From positions 1-64,000 of the forward strand of contig NZ_JADEXZ010000016.1 in the NCBI RefSeq assembly GCF_015206815.1: a stretch of DNA of 64,000 bases. The letters run 5' to 3'. A model generated the notes under the pieces. The model had not been told where the DNA came from. It saw only the letters and a list, made by a program, of their open reading frames with translations, and did not search any database. Made by a program: the position numbers and the translations under genes. Positions 31,440 to 40,799 of the stretch are shown piece after piece; position 1 is the first letter of the stretch, and every line of letters begins with the position of its first letter. This DNA comes from Fortiea sp. LEGE XX443 (GTDB lineage: Bacteria > Cyanobacteriota > Cyanobacteriia > Cyanobacteriales > Nostocaceae).

Positions 31440-33068
31440 TTAAAAAGTTACATAATCACGCCATTTATCCAGCATCTTTGTACTCACACCCGAAACTTGT
31501 TCTAAATCTTGTAGTGATGTAAATTTTTGTTGTTGACGGGCTAAAATTATTTTCTGTGCTAATTTTTTGCCTACACCAGGAAGACTATCTAATTCTGCGA
31601 TACTGGCTGTATTGAGATTGATTTTTTGAATTATTTGATTTTGGCTTGATGTTGGCGTAATTATCTTCGGGCATTTTTTGGCTTCTGCTTGGATTTTTGC
31701 CTGAATTGCTGATGGTAAACCGAGTTGAGCTTTGGCATAAAGACGGGCAAATTCTCTGATATAATGAGCAGCAACTTTAGGATTATCGATAACTATCAAT
31801 GTTTCATCGTTACCATTGTTAGCTGCATCTGACCAATTATGTGAACCAGTGATGACTATTTGGTTATCAATTACAGCAAGTTTATGATGTAATAAATCGC
31901 CTTTAGCTAACACAGGTACGCCGACACTAGTAATGGTACTTTGCCAAGGTTTATTATCAATTTCATGTTTACATTGATTACTCAAAGCAACTCCCATCAT
32001 ATCCAAGGCTTCACTATAAGGACGATAGGCAAATTGGGAATCAATTAAAGCTCGAATAGCTACACTTTGTTGATGGCGATGTTCTAACATATTGGCAAGT
32101 TGCTGTTCGGAAAATACAAACAATGCCATATCAATAGATTTGGTAGCAGAATTTAAAGTTTCACCAATTAAACCATTACTAGTTTTACTCCAAGGTTGAG
32201 TGGGAGAAGCCGGAGAAAATTGAACTGTAATTTTATTGTCACCTAAAGAGATTGTTGTTGGAGAACGCAGCGGTTTTTTTACGCCAAATTGACTATCTAG
32301 CTTACCTCCAGAACCATCACCCCACATAATGTTAAACTCTTCGGTAAAAACAGATGCTAATTCTGGACTATCAATTTTTAGCAAATTATTGTCATTACCT
32401 AAACTGCTGAGATTTGTAAAATCACCAGAAGTATCACTGAGGGTAAAATTTGCCGAAGTAACAATCACAATGCGATTATCGACAATCACAAATTTGTGGT
32501 GCATCAAGCTACTACCTTTAGAACCATCAGCTTGATCATCAATCCAAGGAATTTTGGCGTTTTGTAAAATTATCAATGCGTCTCTTTGATTAATTTCCTC
32601 TGGACTGAGTTTGTTATCTTTGTTTAGGTCGATAAATTGGTGAAATTCGTTGTACCTTTCTCGTTCTCTAGTGGCTAATTTTTTAATTTCACTTGGTGTA
32701 AAGCTACTCCAAGGGCGACTATAAGTATTTTCTAAAATTACCCTAACTTTCACGCCAGCTTTTTGTTTATTTACTAAGGCTTGGGCAACCTTGGGTAAAC
32801 GTAATTCTTGCACAGCTATATCTACTGTAGAATTAGCTTGAGAAATAGCATCAATAATGATTTTTTCTAAGTCGTCTCCCCGTCGTGTTAGCTGACGGTA
32901 AGATTCTTGATATTCTGAAGATTCAGAATGATTTAAATAAACTTGAACTAATGGATCTTGCGGTAAAGGTGATAATCCTTTATGAGATGTTTTGGCTTGT
33001 TGACAAGCAGTGATGGTCAAGATTAAGACAAATAGCCAAAAATACCTTTGTTTACGAAAAATTTGCAC
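31440..33068 (-). CDS. Phospholipase D-like lipoprotein with C-terminal HhH domain
   Basis: A 542-residue protein. The signal peptide ends in a lipobox-like LTITAC, with Cys 22 as the probable lipidation site. Two HKD motifs are complete: H190/K192/D197 (HHKFVIVD) and H394/K396/D401 (HHKLAVID), each followed by the serine/asparagine strand (SANFT, SHNWS). Within the first half an EF-hand-like calcium loop DLNKDNKLSPEE occurs at 147-158. Residues 483-542 form a ComEA-like helix-hairpin-helix domain (LNTASIAELDSLPGVGKKLA). The mix suggests an envelope nuclease or phosphodiesterase acting on DNA; phospholipase activity is not implied. Confidence 0.88.
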   Translation of the reverse strand: MQIFRKQRYFWLFVLILTITACQQAKTSHKGLSPLPQDPLVQVYLNHSESSEYQESYRQLTRRGDDLEKIIIDAISQANSTVDIAVQELRLPKVAQALVNKQKAGVKVRVILENTYSRPWSSFTPSEIKKLATRERERYNEFHQFIDLNKDNKLSPEEINQRDALIILQNAKIPWIDDQADGSKGSSLMHHKFVIVDNRIVIVTSANFTLSDTSGDFTNLSSLGNDNNLLKIDSPELASVFTEEFNIMWGDGSGGKLDSQFGVKKPLRSPTTISLGDNKITVQFSPASPTQPWSKTSNGLIGETLNSATKSIDMALFVFSEQQLANMLEHRHQQSVAIRALIDSQFAYRPYSEALDMMGVALSNQCKHEIDNKPWQSTITSVGVPVLAKGDLLHHKLAVIDNQIVITGSHNWSDAANNGNDETLIVIDNPKVAAHYIREFARLYAKAQLGLPSAIQAKIQAEAKKCPKIITPTSSQNQIIQKINLNTASIAELDSLPGVGKKLAQKIILARQQQKFTSLQDLEQVSGVSTKMLDKWRDYVTF

Positions 33069-33283
33069 TGTAATCTGTTAAAAGTGAATTGGGAGTGAAC
33101 AGATATATAGTTCCCAAAATACAGTCCGCCAATTTAAAGAGGGAAACAGCTTGATCAACAGTCAAAAAATCCTCCCATTGATGCACAGTACTTCACATTT
33201 TCTCAAGATTTAACTAGAGAACTATCTGTGATGAAAATAATAAGTAGCTCTTTGCTAGTGTTTTTCCGCTCAAGTGTTGTGAT

Positions 33284-34453
33284 ATGCAAATATATTTAGA
33301 TTACAGTGCTACTACTCCAACTCGCCCAGAAGCGATCGCAGCAATGCAAGCAGTCCTCACTCAACAGTGGGGAAATCCTTCTAGTTTGCATGAGTGGGGA
33401 CAACGGGCTGCAACAGTTCTCGAACAAGCCAGAGTTCAAGTTGCAGACTTAATAAACGCTGTTAATCCAGAATCAATTATTTTTACGGCTGGCGGTACGG
33501 AAGCCGATAATTTGGCAATTATTGGTGTTGCTAGGTTATATCCTGTACCACAACACATCATTATTTCTAGTGTGGAGCATTCCGCCATTTCGGAAACGGT
33601 ACAGATGCTAAAAATGTGGGGTTGGGAAGTTACACGCTTGGGAGTGGATACCCAAGGGAGAGTTAACCCCTTAGATTTAAAGGCTGCATTGCGACATAAC
33701 ACCGTATTGGTTTCAATAATTTACGGACAAAGTGAAGTTGGGACAGTCCAACCTATTACCGAATTGGGCAATATAGCGCGATCGCATGGGGCTATATTCC
33801 ACACCGATGCAGTGCAAGTGGCGGGACGTTTACCCATTGATGTGCAGACATTACCAGTCGATTTACTCAGCATTTCCAGCCATAAAATCTACGGGCCACA
33901 AGGTGTAGGGGCATTGTATATCCGTCCTAGTGTGAAATTAATGCCTTTGTTAATCGGTGGTGGACAAGAAATGGGAATGCGTTCTGGTACGCAAGCTGTC
34001 CCGATAATTGCCGGATTTGGTGTCGCCGCAGAATTAGCAGCGAAAGAACTAGCAACAGAAACACCGAGATTAATTCAGTTGCGCGATCGCTTGTTTGCTT
34101 TGTTAGCAGATGTTCCCGGTTTAATTCCCACAGGCGATCGCATCCATCGTTTACCTCATCATGTCAGTTTCTGTCTCGAATACGCCGATGGAGAAAAACT
34201 CAGCGGTAAAACTTTGGTACGACAATTAAATTTAGCTGGTATTGGCATTAGTGCTGGTGCAGCCTGTCATAGCGGTAAACTCAGCCCTAGTCCGATACTT
34301 TTAGCTATGGGCTATTCCCAAACAGCAGCTTTAGGCGGAATTCGTATGACACTGGGACGTGACACAACCGCAGCAGATATCGATTGGACTGCGATCGTGT
34401 TGAAGCAGGTTTTAGAAAGAATCACACCAGATATTATCTTAGCTACACGCTGA
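33284..34453 (+). CDS. Cysteine desulfurase (NifS/IscS type)
   Basis: A 389-residue PLP enzyme that removes sulfur from cysteine for Fe-S clusters and thio-cofactors. It starts MQIYLDYSATTPTRPEA. Active-site residues are His 99 (SSVEHSA), Asp 175 (FHTDAVQ), the PLP Lys 201 (SISSHKIYGPQG) and the persulfide Cys 328 (GAACHSGKLSPS). The short loop around Cys 328 is nearer to NifS/IscS (group I) than to SufS. No other isc or nif gene is adjacent, so it is a stand-alone copy; a tRNA-thiolation role is possible. Confidence 0.92.
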   Translation: MQIYLDYSATTPTRPEAIAAMQAVLTQQWGNPSSLHEWGQRAATVLEQARVQVADLINAVNPESIIFTAGGTEADNLAIIGVARLYPVPQHIIISSVEHSAISETVQMLKMWGWEVTRLGVDTQGRVNPLDLKAALRHNTVLVSIIYGQSEVGTVQPITELGNIARSHGAIFHTDAVQVAGRLPIDVQTLPVDLLSISSHKIYGPQGVGALYIRPSVKLMPLLIGGGQEMGMRSGTQAVPIIAGFGVAAELAAKELATETPRLIQLRDRLFALLADVPGLIPTGDRIHRLPHHVSFCLEYADGEKLSGKTLVRQLNLAGIGISAGAACHSGKLSPSPILLAMGYSQTAALGGIRMTLGRDTTAADIDWTAIVLKQVLERITPDIILATR

Positions 34454-34459
34454 GATAAA

Positions 34460-35227
34460 TTAAATTTCTGGTTCAACACCGAGAGCGCGCAATTGAGCAA
34501 TTAGGCGATCGTTTCGTTGACGTTCCTGTTCTGCTCGTTGACGTTCCTGTTCCGCCCGTTGACGTTCCTGTTCCGCTCGTTCTTCACCAGTCAACAACAA
34601 ATTACCTTGCAAATCCCACCAGCGCAGCCAAGGTAATTCCGCATTCTGATATTCTCCCTGCCATATACCTAACTCGACTCCCAAGGGTGTAATAAGATAA
34701 TGTCCGCGCTCATTTGTTAATAACGGCTGATATTGCCCCCCAATGAATTCATAGACTTCCACACTAGCTTTCTTCACTTCATAAATGCCATAAAAAGGAG
34801 GACGAATCACCTGCTCATAAATCCAAAACTTCCCCTTCCAAGGGGTTTTGTCTCGTTCTTCCTTACCATCCCCAGAGACAAACTCCAAAGCAATTAACGG
34901 GGCGATGTATTCTCGCCACAGTACATAAGACCTCCGTGTTTGACCATCAAGCAAGGGCGGTACATTTCCTGCATAAAACCAATCCGGTGCTTCTGCACCT
35001 TTTTCTGGAGGATCAGTCAAGCGCCAGTAAATACCTAAATCCTGACCAATACAATATTGACCGTCAGGATGTAATTTTTTGAGTATAGGTGTAATCGAGT
35101 CAGTTAGTAAAATGCTTTGGGGGTGTTCTTGCCAATTTTTCACGAAAGTGCCATCAGACTCTGGTAGCTGCGTGTGGTCTGGGAAAGGGGTGAATTCTTC
35201 AGTAGCTCGATTGATTGCAGAGGTCAT
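34460..35227 (-). CDS. Uma2-family putative endonuclease (copy A)
   Basis: A 255-residue protein of the Uma2 (DUF820) group, a PD-(D/E)XK-like nuclease fold expanded in cyanobacteria, function unknown. The core carries PDWFYAGNVPPLLDGQTRR, LIALEFVSGDGKEERDK and KFWIYEQVIRPPFYGIYEV. The C-terminus is a heptad coiled coil (RAEQERQ repeated about three times) ending in LRALGVEPEI. The ATG at 35227 with AAAGGTG upstream matches the start of the neighbouring paralogue. It converges on the cysteine desulfurase gene with only six bases between stops. Confidence 0.85.
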   Translation of the reverse strand: MTSAINRATEEFTPFPDHTQLPESDGTFVKNWQEHPQSILLTDSITPILKKLHPDGQYCIGQDLGIYWRLTDPPEKGAEAPDWFYAGNVPPLLDGQTRRSYVLWREYIAPLIALEFVSGDGKEERDKTPWKGKFWIYEQVIRPPFYGIYEVKKASVEVYEFIGGQYQPLLTNERGHYLITPLGVELGIWQGEYQNAELPWLRWWDLQGNLLLTGEERAEQERQRAEQERQRAEQERQRNDRLIAQLRALGVEPEI

Positions 35228-35363
35228 AAAACACCTTTGCAGGAATAATGGGTTGCTTTTTAGTTTAGCAATGAAAAGGCGGAAAGACTTTTCACCAAAC
35301 ATCATACTTCACTGCTACGCTAAACTGATAGCAATGAGAACCCAATACTAAGGTTGGTTATAG

Positions 35364-35576
35364 AGTCAGCAGCTAGATTTATATTTGGGTGTTTATCAAG
35401 ATAAATTACGCTTTTTTAGGGCTGGAGGTGAATTAGTCCCCACACCAGAAGAAGTCGCATATCAAGAAAAACAACACGCCGAACAAGAAAAACAACGTGC
35501 GGAACAAGAGAAACAACGCAGCGATCGCTTGGCCGCAAAACTGCAAGAATTAGGTATTGACCCAGATTCTATTTAG
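35364..35576 (+). pseudogene. Uma2 gene remnant, C-terminal end only
   Basis: An open stretch after the in-frame TAG at 35361 encodes SQQLDLYLGVYQDKLRFF, then RAGGELVPTPEEVAYQEKQ and a RAEQEKQ heptad coiled coil ending in LQELGIDPDSI. This is the typical C-terminal tail of a DUF820/Uma2 protein; the nuclease core is absent. It lies on the opposite strand between two intact Uma2 genes and is most likely the relic of a third copy. Confidence 0.65.
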
Positions 35577-35580
35577 TCGA

Positions 35581-36324
35581 TTATACTTCTGGTTCAACAC
35601 CGAGAGCGCGCAATTGAGCCGCTAGGCGATCGGCTCTTTGACTTTCCTGTTCTGCTCGTTGACGTTCTTGTTCTGCTCTTTCTTCACCAGTCAACAACAA
35701 ATTACCTTGCAAATCCCACCAACGCAACCAAGGTAATTCCATATTTTGATACTCTCCCTGCCATATACCTAATTCGACTCCCAAAGGAGTTATAAGATAA
35801 TGACCTCGTTCATTTGGCGATAATAACTGATATTGCCCACCAATTAATTCATAAACTTCTATGCTGGCTTTATTTACTTCATAAATTCCGTAAAAAGCTG
35901 GATGAATTACTTGTTCATATATCCAAAATTTACCCTTCCAAGGGGTTTTGTCTCGTTCCTCACTTCCATCGCCAGAGACAAATTCTAAAGCAATTAATGG
36001 AGCGATAAACTCTCGCCACAACACATAAGACCTGCGTGTTTGACCATCCAGCAGAGGCGGCACATTTCCTACGTAAAACCAATCCGGTGCTTCTGCACCT
36101 TTCTCTGGGGGATCAGTTAAGCGCCAGTAAATACCGCTATCTTGACCGATACAGTATTGCCCATCAGGATGACGTTTTTGTAATATTGGTTTAATCGAGT
36201 TGGTAAGTAGAATGCTTTGGGGATGTTCTTGGAAGTTTTTCACGAAAGTACCGTCTGACTCCGGTAGCTGCGTATGGTCGGGAAATGGGGTGAGGTCAGT
36301 GTCTAGATTGGTTGCAGAGGTCAT
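35581..36324 (-). CDS. Uma2-family putative endonuclease (copy B)
   Basis: A 247-residue paralogue of the gene at 34460-35227, near-identical over the core (PDWFYVGNVPPLLDGQTRR, ALEFVSGDGSEERDK). Its coiled-coil tail has about one heptad fewer. The two must stem from a recent duplication. The ATG at 36324 gives MTSATNLDTDLTPFPDHTQ. A putative nuclease fold is inferred from the family; no target is known. Confidence 0.85.
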   Translation of the reverse strand: MTSATNLDTDLTPFPDHTQLPESDGTFVKNFQEHPQSILLTNSIKPILQKRHPDGQYCIGQDSGIYWRLTDPPEKGAEAPDWFYVGNVPPLLDGQTRRSYVLWREFIAPLIALEFVSGDGSEERDKTPWKGKFWIYEQVIHPAFYGIYEVNKASIEVYELIGGQYQLLSPNERGHYLITPLGVELGIWQGEYQNMELPWLRWWDLQGNLLLTGEERAEQERQRAEQESQRADRLAAQLRALGVEPEV

Positions 36325-36402
36325 AAGATTACCTTTGCAGGATTAAGGGTTGCTTTTTAGTTTAACAAGATAAGGGTAGAAAGGGCGATCGCAGTGTTTA
36401 TG

Positions 36403-37362
36403 CTAAGTTCTATATTTCACAGTAGGAAGATGACGACCAACATAGCCAATAAAGACTTTTCCTGGTTCTTTAGGAAAGAAGTGAATTCGCCAGTTACAAA
36501 ACTTCAATTTAACGTGTCGTTCAAATAAGCGTTCTTTGCCATCAGGACAAATAAAAGCTCTTTGTTTGCCATATTTATTCAATGTTGCTTCACTTTCTCC
36601 TGACTCATCAAGAGCATAACCTTCTACATTGAATGCTCCAGTCTTCCAGTTTTTGCAACAGTTTTGAAGCTCAAATAATGTTTTGACAACAGATTGTAAT
36701 TCTAATTGTCTAGTACGGATATTTGTTAACTGTTTACCAACAGCATTACAAAATTCTAAGTCAGGAAACAATTCTTCTCTTCTATCCCAAAGATCATCGC
36801 CATTCAATACTCTGGTACGAATGCGGTTTTTTATCCATTCTGCGTGTTCATGTACATGGTGATCGCGGCTTGCATGAAAAATTTCTAAAGTTTCTTTTAC
36901 TATATCTTCATCTTCGTTAATTTGTATAGCCTCGATTTCTAAGCGGCTTAAATTCCAGCATTTGTTAGATAAAAAACTTACTGCGACTGCATCAAGTAAA
37001 TGAGCTATACCAAGTCCAATTGCTAGTTCTCCCTGATAATAGAATTCACATAACCCAGAATTATTTTCAATATCTTGAATAGCTGAATTTGATAAATCTA
37101 GTGATAAAGGTGCTTTAATAGCAAGAGCCTTGATAAAGCCTCGCTCTAATTGATCTGCCTCATTTAACCAACGACGTAAAGGATAATTAGGAGCCAGCAT
37201 AATTGTATGAAAATTTTCCTTAGAACGAAGACTTACCTTGATACCTTGTGCTGTAAAGGTTTTAATGGTCCTAATTAACTCAGACATCCATTGGTGTGCT
37301 ATTCGCTCATTTGGAGCTAGATTTTGCAGAGATAACTCATTTAATATTAAATCAAGCTCCAC
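36403..37362 (-). CDS. Unknown protein, third gene of the DUF262/ATPase operon
   Basis: A 319-residue protein whose family I do not recognise. The N-terminal two thirds are mainly helical and acidic (SRLEIEAIQINEDEDIVKE, HASRDHHVHEHAEW with a histidine cluster). The C-terminal part is a compact basic beta-rich segment: RAFICPDGKERLFERHVKLK, then NWRIHFFPKEPGKVFIGYVG and RHLPTVKY. This end resembles a RelE/ParE-like or related small nuclease fold in strand pattern only. It starts three bases after the ATPase stop, so it is translationally coupled and probably the effector or sensor of the unit. Confidence 0.7.
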   Translation of the reverse strand: MELDLILNELSLQNLAPNERIAHQWMSELIRTIKTFTAQGIKVSLRSKENFHTIMLAPNYPLRRWLNEADQLERGFIKALAIKAPLSLDLSNSAIQDIENNSGLCEFYYQGELAIGLGIAHLLDAVAVSFLSNKCWNLSRLEIEAIQINEDEDIVKETLEIFHASRDHHVHEHAEWIKNRIRTRVLNGDDLWDRREELFPDLEFCNAVGKQLTNIRTRQLELQSVVKTLFELQNCCKNWKTGAFNVEGYALDESGESEATLNKYGKQRAFICPDGKERLFERHVKLKFCNWRIHFFPKEPGKVFIGYVGRHLPTVKYRT

Positions 37363-37365
37363 ACT

Positions 37366-38529
37366 TTAATCTCCCATCACAGGTTCTAACAAAGCATCTA
37401 AGCTTTTTTCCCATTCATCAAAAAATCCATCAGGCCATCGGTCAATTCTACCGTCACGATCAATACGAGGTGACACTACCTTTGTGTAAGTCTGCCCTTC
37501 TTTTTCTTGACGTTGAAAGTAATGTAATTGCACATCTTCTGGCTTGATTTTACTGTCATGAACAGCAAGGCGAATTCCGTTTAAAACATGATCACTATGA
37601 GTTTCTATTACTACTTGAATGTCACAACTAGCAGCTAGTGCTAACAACTCACCCATTTTTGCTTGTCCTCTAGGATGAAGATGAGCCTCTGGGTTTTCAA
37701 CTAGAATTAGTGTATCAGGTTCTGAAGCGAGTATAGCTACTATGATTGGTAAAATGTAGGTAATTCCGAAGCCAACATTAGTTGCACGGTAAAGGTTGCT
37801 ATCTCCATACCCGCATTGCAAATTTATCAAATCCATGTCTGGATTTGATTTTATCCTTATACGTGTACCTGGACTAATTTCTCCCATCCATGCTTCTACT
37901 TGATCTATTAAAGCTAGTGATTTTTCCTCTGGATCATCGTATTGTCGCTGTGAACTTTTTACATTAGGATGACTTAATTTTTGATTAGCAATAATTCTAT
38001 TCTCATTGACTGCAAGGAAATGTAATGTATATTCACATCTAGCGCCCAGTGTTCCAAGTAATTGAACTTTGTCATATGACATTTGATTAAATGCTCTTGG
38101 GCCTATACGTTCTGCCTCAATGTAATGAAAATTTTGATTAAAAAGACTGGATAAGTGATATACTTGCTCATCTACATGCTCCGAAGTCAGGTATAAAAAA
38201 TTAGCTCCTACATCTTCTTCTTCATTTTTAAATTTCCATATACTTTTTGTGCCATTTTTCCAAAGTATTTCAAATACTAGTTGTTCTTGTTTAGATGCAC
38301 CTTCAAAAATAGCATCTTTAGCTGTGCCAATATTAATTAAATCTCCATTGAGTACCAAGCCTTTTTCTGACAGTAAACCTTTTTGATAAGATTGCCTTAA
38401 TAATAATAATGCTTGTAAAACAGAAGACTTACCAGTACTGTTAAGTCCAGATAAAAGTGTAAGTGGTCTAAATGTAAGGGATTGATTTTGAAAAGGCTTA
38501 AAATTTGTGAGTCTTAGGGAACCAATCAT
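37366..38529 (-). CDS. AAA/OLD-like ATPase with DUF3696-type C-terminus
   Basis: A 387-residue ABC-type ATPase of the SMC/RecF-like AAA_15/21 group. It has Walker A GLNSTGKSS (28-36), a signature-like ATNVGFGITYILP (249-261), Walker B LILVENPEAHLHP (274-286) and the switch histidine in IETHSDH (309-315). The last residues DGFFDEWEKSLDALL fit DUF3696. ATPases of this type occur in many anti-phage systems as sensors paired with a nuclease. Its ATG overlaps the DUF262 gene stop by four bases (ATGA); the 319-residue gene follows after three bases. Confidence 0.85.
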   Translation of the reverse strand: MIGSLRLTNFKPFQNQSLTFRPLTLLSGLNSTGKSSVLQALLLLRQSYQKGLLSEKGLVLNGDLINIGTAKDAIFEGASKQEQLVFEILWKNGTKSIWKFKNEEEDVGANFLYLTSEHVDEQVYHLSSLFNQNFHYIEAERIGPRAFNQMSYDKVQLLGTLGARCEYTLHFLAVNENRIIANQKLSHPNVKSSQRQYDDPEEKSLALIDQVEAWMGEISPGTRIRIKSNPDMDLINLQCGYGDSNLYRATNVGFGITYILPIIVAILASEPDTLILVENPEAHLHPRGQAKMGELLALAASCDIQVVIETHSDHVLNGIRLAVHDSKIKPEDVQLHYFQRQEKEGQTYTKVVSPRIDRDGRIDRWPDGFFDEWEKSLDALLEPVMGD

Positions 38530-39656
38530 AGAAGTACTTCCTGAATTATTTTTTCTATAGTACTAAATCTATACTGTACTTTCTCGGCAGCCTGAGATAT
38601 AGATTCTAAAAAATATTTATCATTGTCTATATATGTCTTGAATATATCAATCAATTTTTGTTTTCTATCTATTAAAATTTGTATTTGATCATCACTCAAT
38701 TTACTCAGAAGTACTGACCAAGATTCAAATAGAGCTTTATTTATAGGAAACTGCCTTTTCTGAGAATTAGATATTTTCCGAAATGCATCTTTACCAAAGA
38801 TGTTCCAGCTAGCTATAATTGTTCTTTGAAAATTATTTTCAATGTTAAATAACTCAGCTTCAGAGAGTTTATTTGTTTTAGAGAGTGCTTTAGTTAAAAA
38901 AGTATCTCTGTTGTCGGCATAATCTTTATAAGGAGTCAACGTAAAGGCCAAAAAGCCTAGTATAAATTCACGATCATCCATACGCATTATCCGCTCATTT
39001 CCAAGTTTAACTACCTGTTTAAATTTTGGATATGCAGCAAGTTTAGTTAAAAAGTTTGTTCCCTTACCAGGATTAAGAGCATGTCGCAATTCTTGAGGAG
39101 ATAAAGCAAGCCCTCCTGTATTAATGCGTTTAAAAATATTATATTTAATTTCTGGAGGTGTGCCTTTTTCGATCAAATATACTGTTAGTTGAGTTTCTTC
39201 AAGGCGGCGTTGGTATCTGCGATCAATTTGATCGTAAGTTTTCCCTTCCAGATTTGTAAGATATTCTAATCCAGATAGTTTGAGTTTTTTGTCGAGAATA
39301 AAGCGCTTTAGTGCAAATAGACGCTGTAATCCATCGACTACTAGCCATTTATCTTCATTAGTAGCATCTATATAAAATGCTGGTATGGGGATGCGGATAA
39401 TAATGGATTCTATAAGCCTGCTTTGGGCATCTTCTTTCCATATATCCGCATGACGTTGGAAATCAGGTGCTAAATCAAGGGCTTCTTCATTGATTCTTTT
39501 AAGCAATAACTCTATTGTTGGTTCCCTAGTTACAATGTTAATTTTATCAGGATCATACTGGAAAGTAACTTTTTCCTCTTGATCTTCTTCATTATCTTCT
39601 TCATTTAAAATTTGTTCATTAAGTACTACTAGATTGTAGTTATTCAAATCTGTCAC
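38526..39656 (-). CDS. DUF262 domain protein (GmrS/ParB-like)
   Basis: A 376-residue protein. An acidic N-terminus (EEDNEEDQEE) precedes a DUF262 domain: LDLAPDFQRHADIW (61-74), SRLIESIIIRIPIPAFYID and the nucleotide-site motif DGLQRLFALKRF (108-119). RINTGGLALSPQELRHAL follows, as is usual. There is no DUF1524 HNH motif at the C-terminus, so it is not a complete GmrSD nuclease. DUF262 proteins are ParB-like NTP hydrolases often found in defence loci. First gene of a three-gene operon. Confidence 0.85.
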   Translation of the reverse strand: MTDLNNYNLVVLNEQILNEEDNEEDQEEKVTFQYDPDKINIVTREPTIELLLKRINEEALDLAPDFQRHADIWKEDAQSRLIESIIIRIPIPAFYIDATNEDKWLVVDGLQRLFALKRFILDKKLKLSGLEYLTNLEGKTYDQIDRRYQRRLEETQLTVYLIEKGTPPEIKYNIFKRINTGGLALSPQELRHALNPGKGTNFLTKLAAYPKFKQVVKLGNERIMRMDDREFILGFLAFTLTPYKDYADNRDTFLTKALSKTNKLSEAELFNIENNFQRTIIASWNIFGKDAFRKISNSQKRQFPINKALFESWSVLLSKLSDDQIQILIDRKQKLIDIFKTYIDNDKYFLESISQAAEKVQYRFSTIEKIIQEVLL

Positions 39657-39810
39657 TATATGTACTCCTGGGTCTTCAAATCTACACGGTCCACTACTGA
39701 TAATAAATCAACAAATTGGGCTTTATAACTGGCGTACTTCAATGCTACTATCTTCTCAAATGGTAGAGACGCATAACTTTGCGCCTCTACCTAGCTAGTA
39801 TATTACTCGT

Positions 39811-40740
39811 TTACTTCGCTACAACTAAATCAACAGGCTTCACGCCCGCCAAGTCTAAAATTTGAGGTATCAAATCTTCCCGCTTGACAGCCATCATGTG
39901 GACACCATGACACAATTGCCGTGCTATTTGTACTTGTTCGGCAGCAATTTTGACACCTTCTTCTAATGGGTCTTTGGCTTTTCCTAATCTATCAATAATG
40001 TGTTCGGGAATATTTACACCCGGAACGCACCTATTAATAAATTGAGCATTTTTGGCAGATTTCAACAGAAAAATTCCTGCCAAAATTGGTTTTTTATGTA
40101 CAGAAGCTATCTTATCCATGAACTTTTCTAGTCTTTCAAAATCAGTAATTAATTGACTTTGAAAAAACTGCGCTCCGGCTGCAATTTTACGTTCAAATCG
40201 GCTTTGTAAACCTGACCAACTTGCACATTGCGGATCTACAGCTGCACCTGCAAATAAATCTGTTGCGCCATCGGTTAAGGGTTTATCGTTGCAATCAAAA
40301 CCTTGATTCATTTTCTGAATTAATTGCAATAGTCGCACCGATTCTAAATCAAATACGGCTTTGGCATCGGGATGATCGCCTGCTTTTACTGGGTCGCCTG
40401 TTAAAGCTAAGATATTACGGATACCCAAGGCATGAGCGCCCATGAGGTCGGCTTGTAATGCAATACGGTTGCGATCGCGGCAAGCAATCTGACAAATTGG
40501 TTCAATGCCGTTTTGTAATAAAATCGCGGAAGCTACCAAAGAAGACATCCGCAACACGGCGCGGCTACCATCTGTAATGTTGACAGCATGAACTCTTCCC
40601 TTAAGAGTCGCCGCCATTTCAATCATGTGGGTAGGATTTCCCCCTTTCGGGGGTGCTACCTCAGCAGTCACCAAAAATTCCCCTGCTTGGGCGGCTTTCT
40701 GGAATAAACTCAAGGCAGTGGTGCTATGGGTGTGATCCAT
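39811..40740 (-). CDS. metF: Methylenetetrahydrofolate reductase
   Basis: Reduces 5,10-methylene-THF to 5-methyl-THF for methionine synthesis using FAD. The 309-residue length and TIM-barrel layout fit. Motifs: TAEVAPPKGGNP at the N-terminus with the catalytic Glu, VHAVNITDGSRAVLRM, ICQIACRDRNR, ILALTGDPVKAGDHPDA and AQFFQSQLITDFERLEKF. The ending HMMAVKREDLIPQILDLAGV is typical. It lies 59 bases downstream of trpS on the same strand. Confidence 0.93.
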   Translation of the reverse strand: MDHTHSTTALSLFQKAAQAGEFLVTAEVAPPKGGNPTHMIEMAATLKGRVHAVNITDGSRAVLRMSSLVASAILLQNGIEPICQIACRDRNRIALQADLMGAHALGIRNILALTGDPVKAGDHPDAKAVFDLESVRLLQLIQKMNQGFDCNDKPLTDGATDLFAGAAVDPQCASWSGLQSRFERKIAAGAQFFQSQLITDFERLEKFMDKIASVHKKPILAGIFLLKSAKNAQFINRCVPGVNIPEHIIDRLGKAKDPLEEGVKIAAEQVQIARQLCHGVHMMAVKREDLIPQILDLAGVKPVDLVVAK

Positions 40741-40799
40741 ACAATTTATAGTCTGGGTTTCTTACAGGGTATAACAAATCACACCTCAAAGCGAAAGCC

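Noticed and set aside
36403-39656. Calling the operon a type IV GmrSD or PARIS system
   Set aside because: The DUF262 protein lacks the DUF1524 HNH part, and no TOPRIM effector is seen beside the ATPase.
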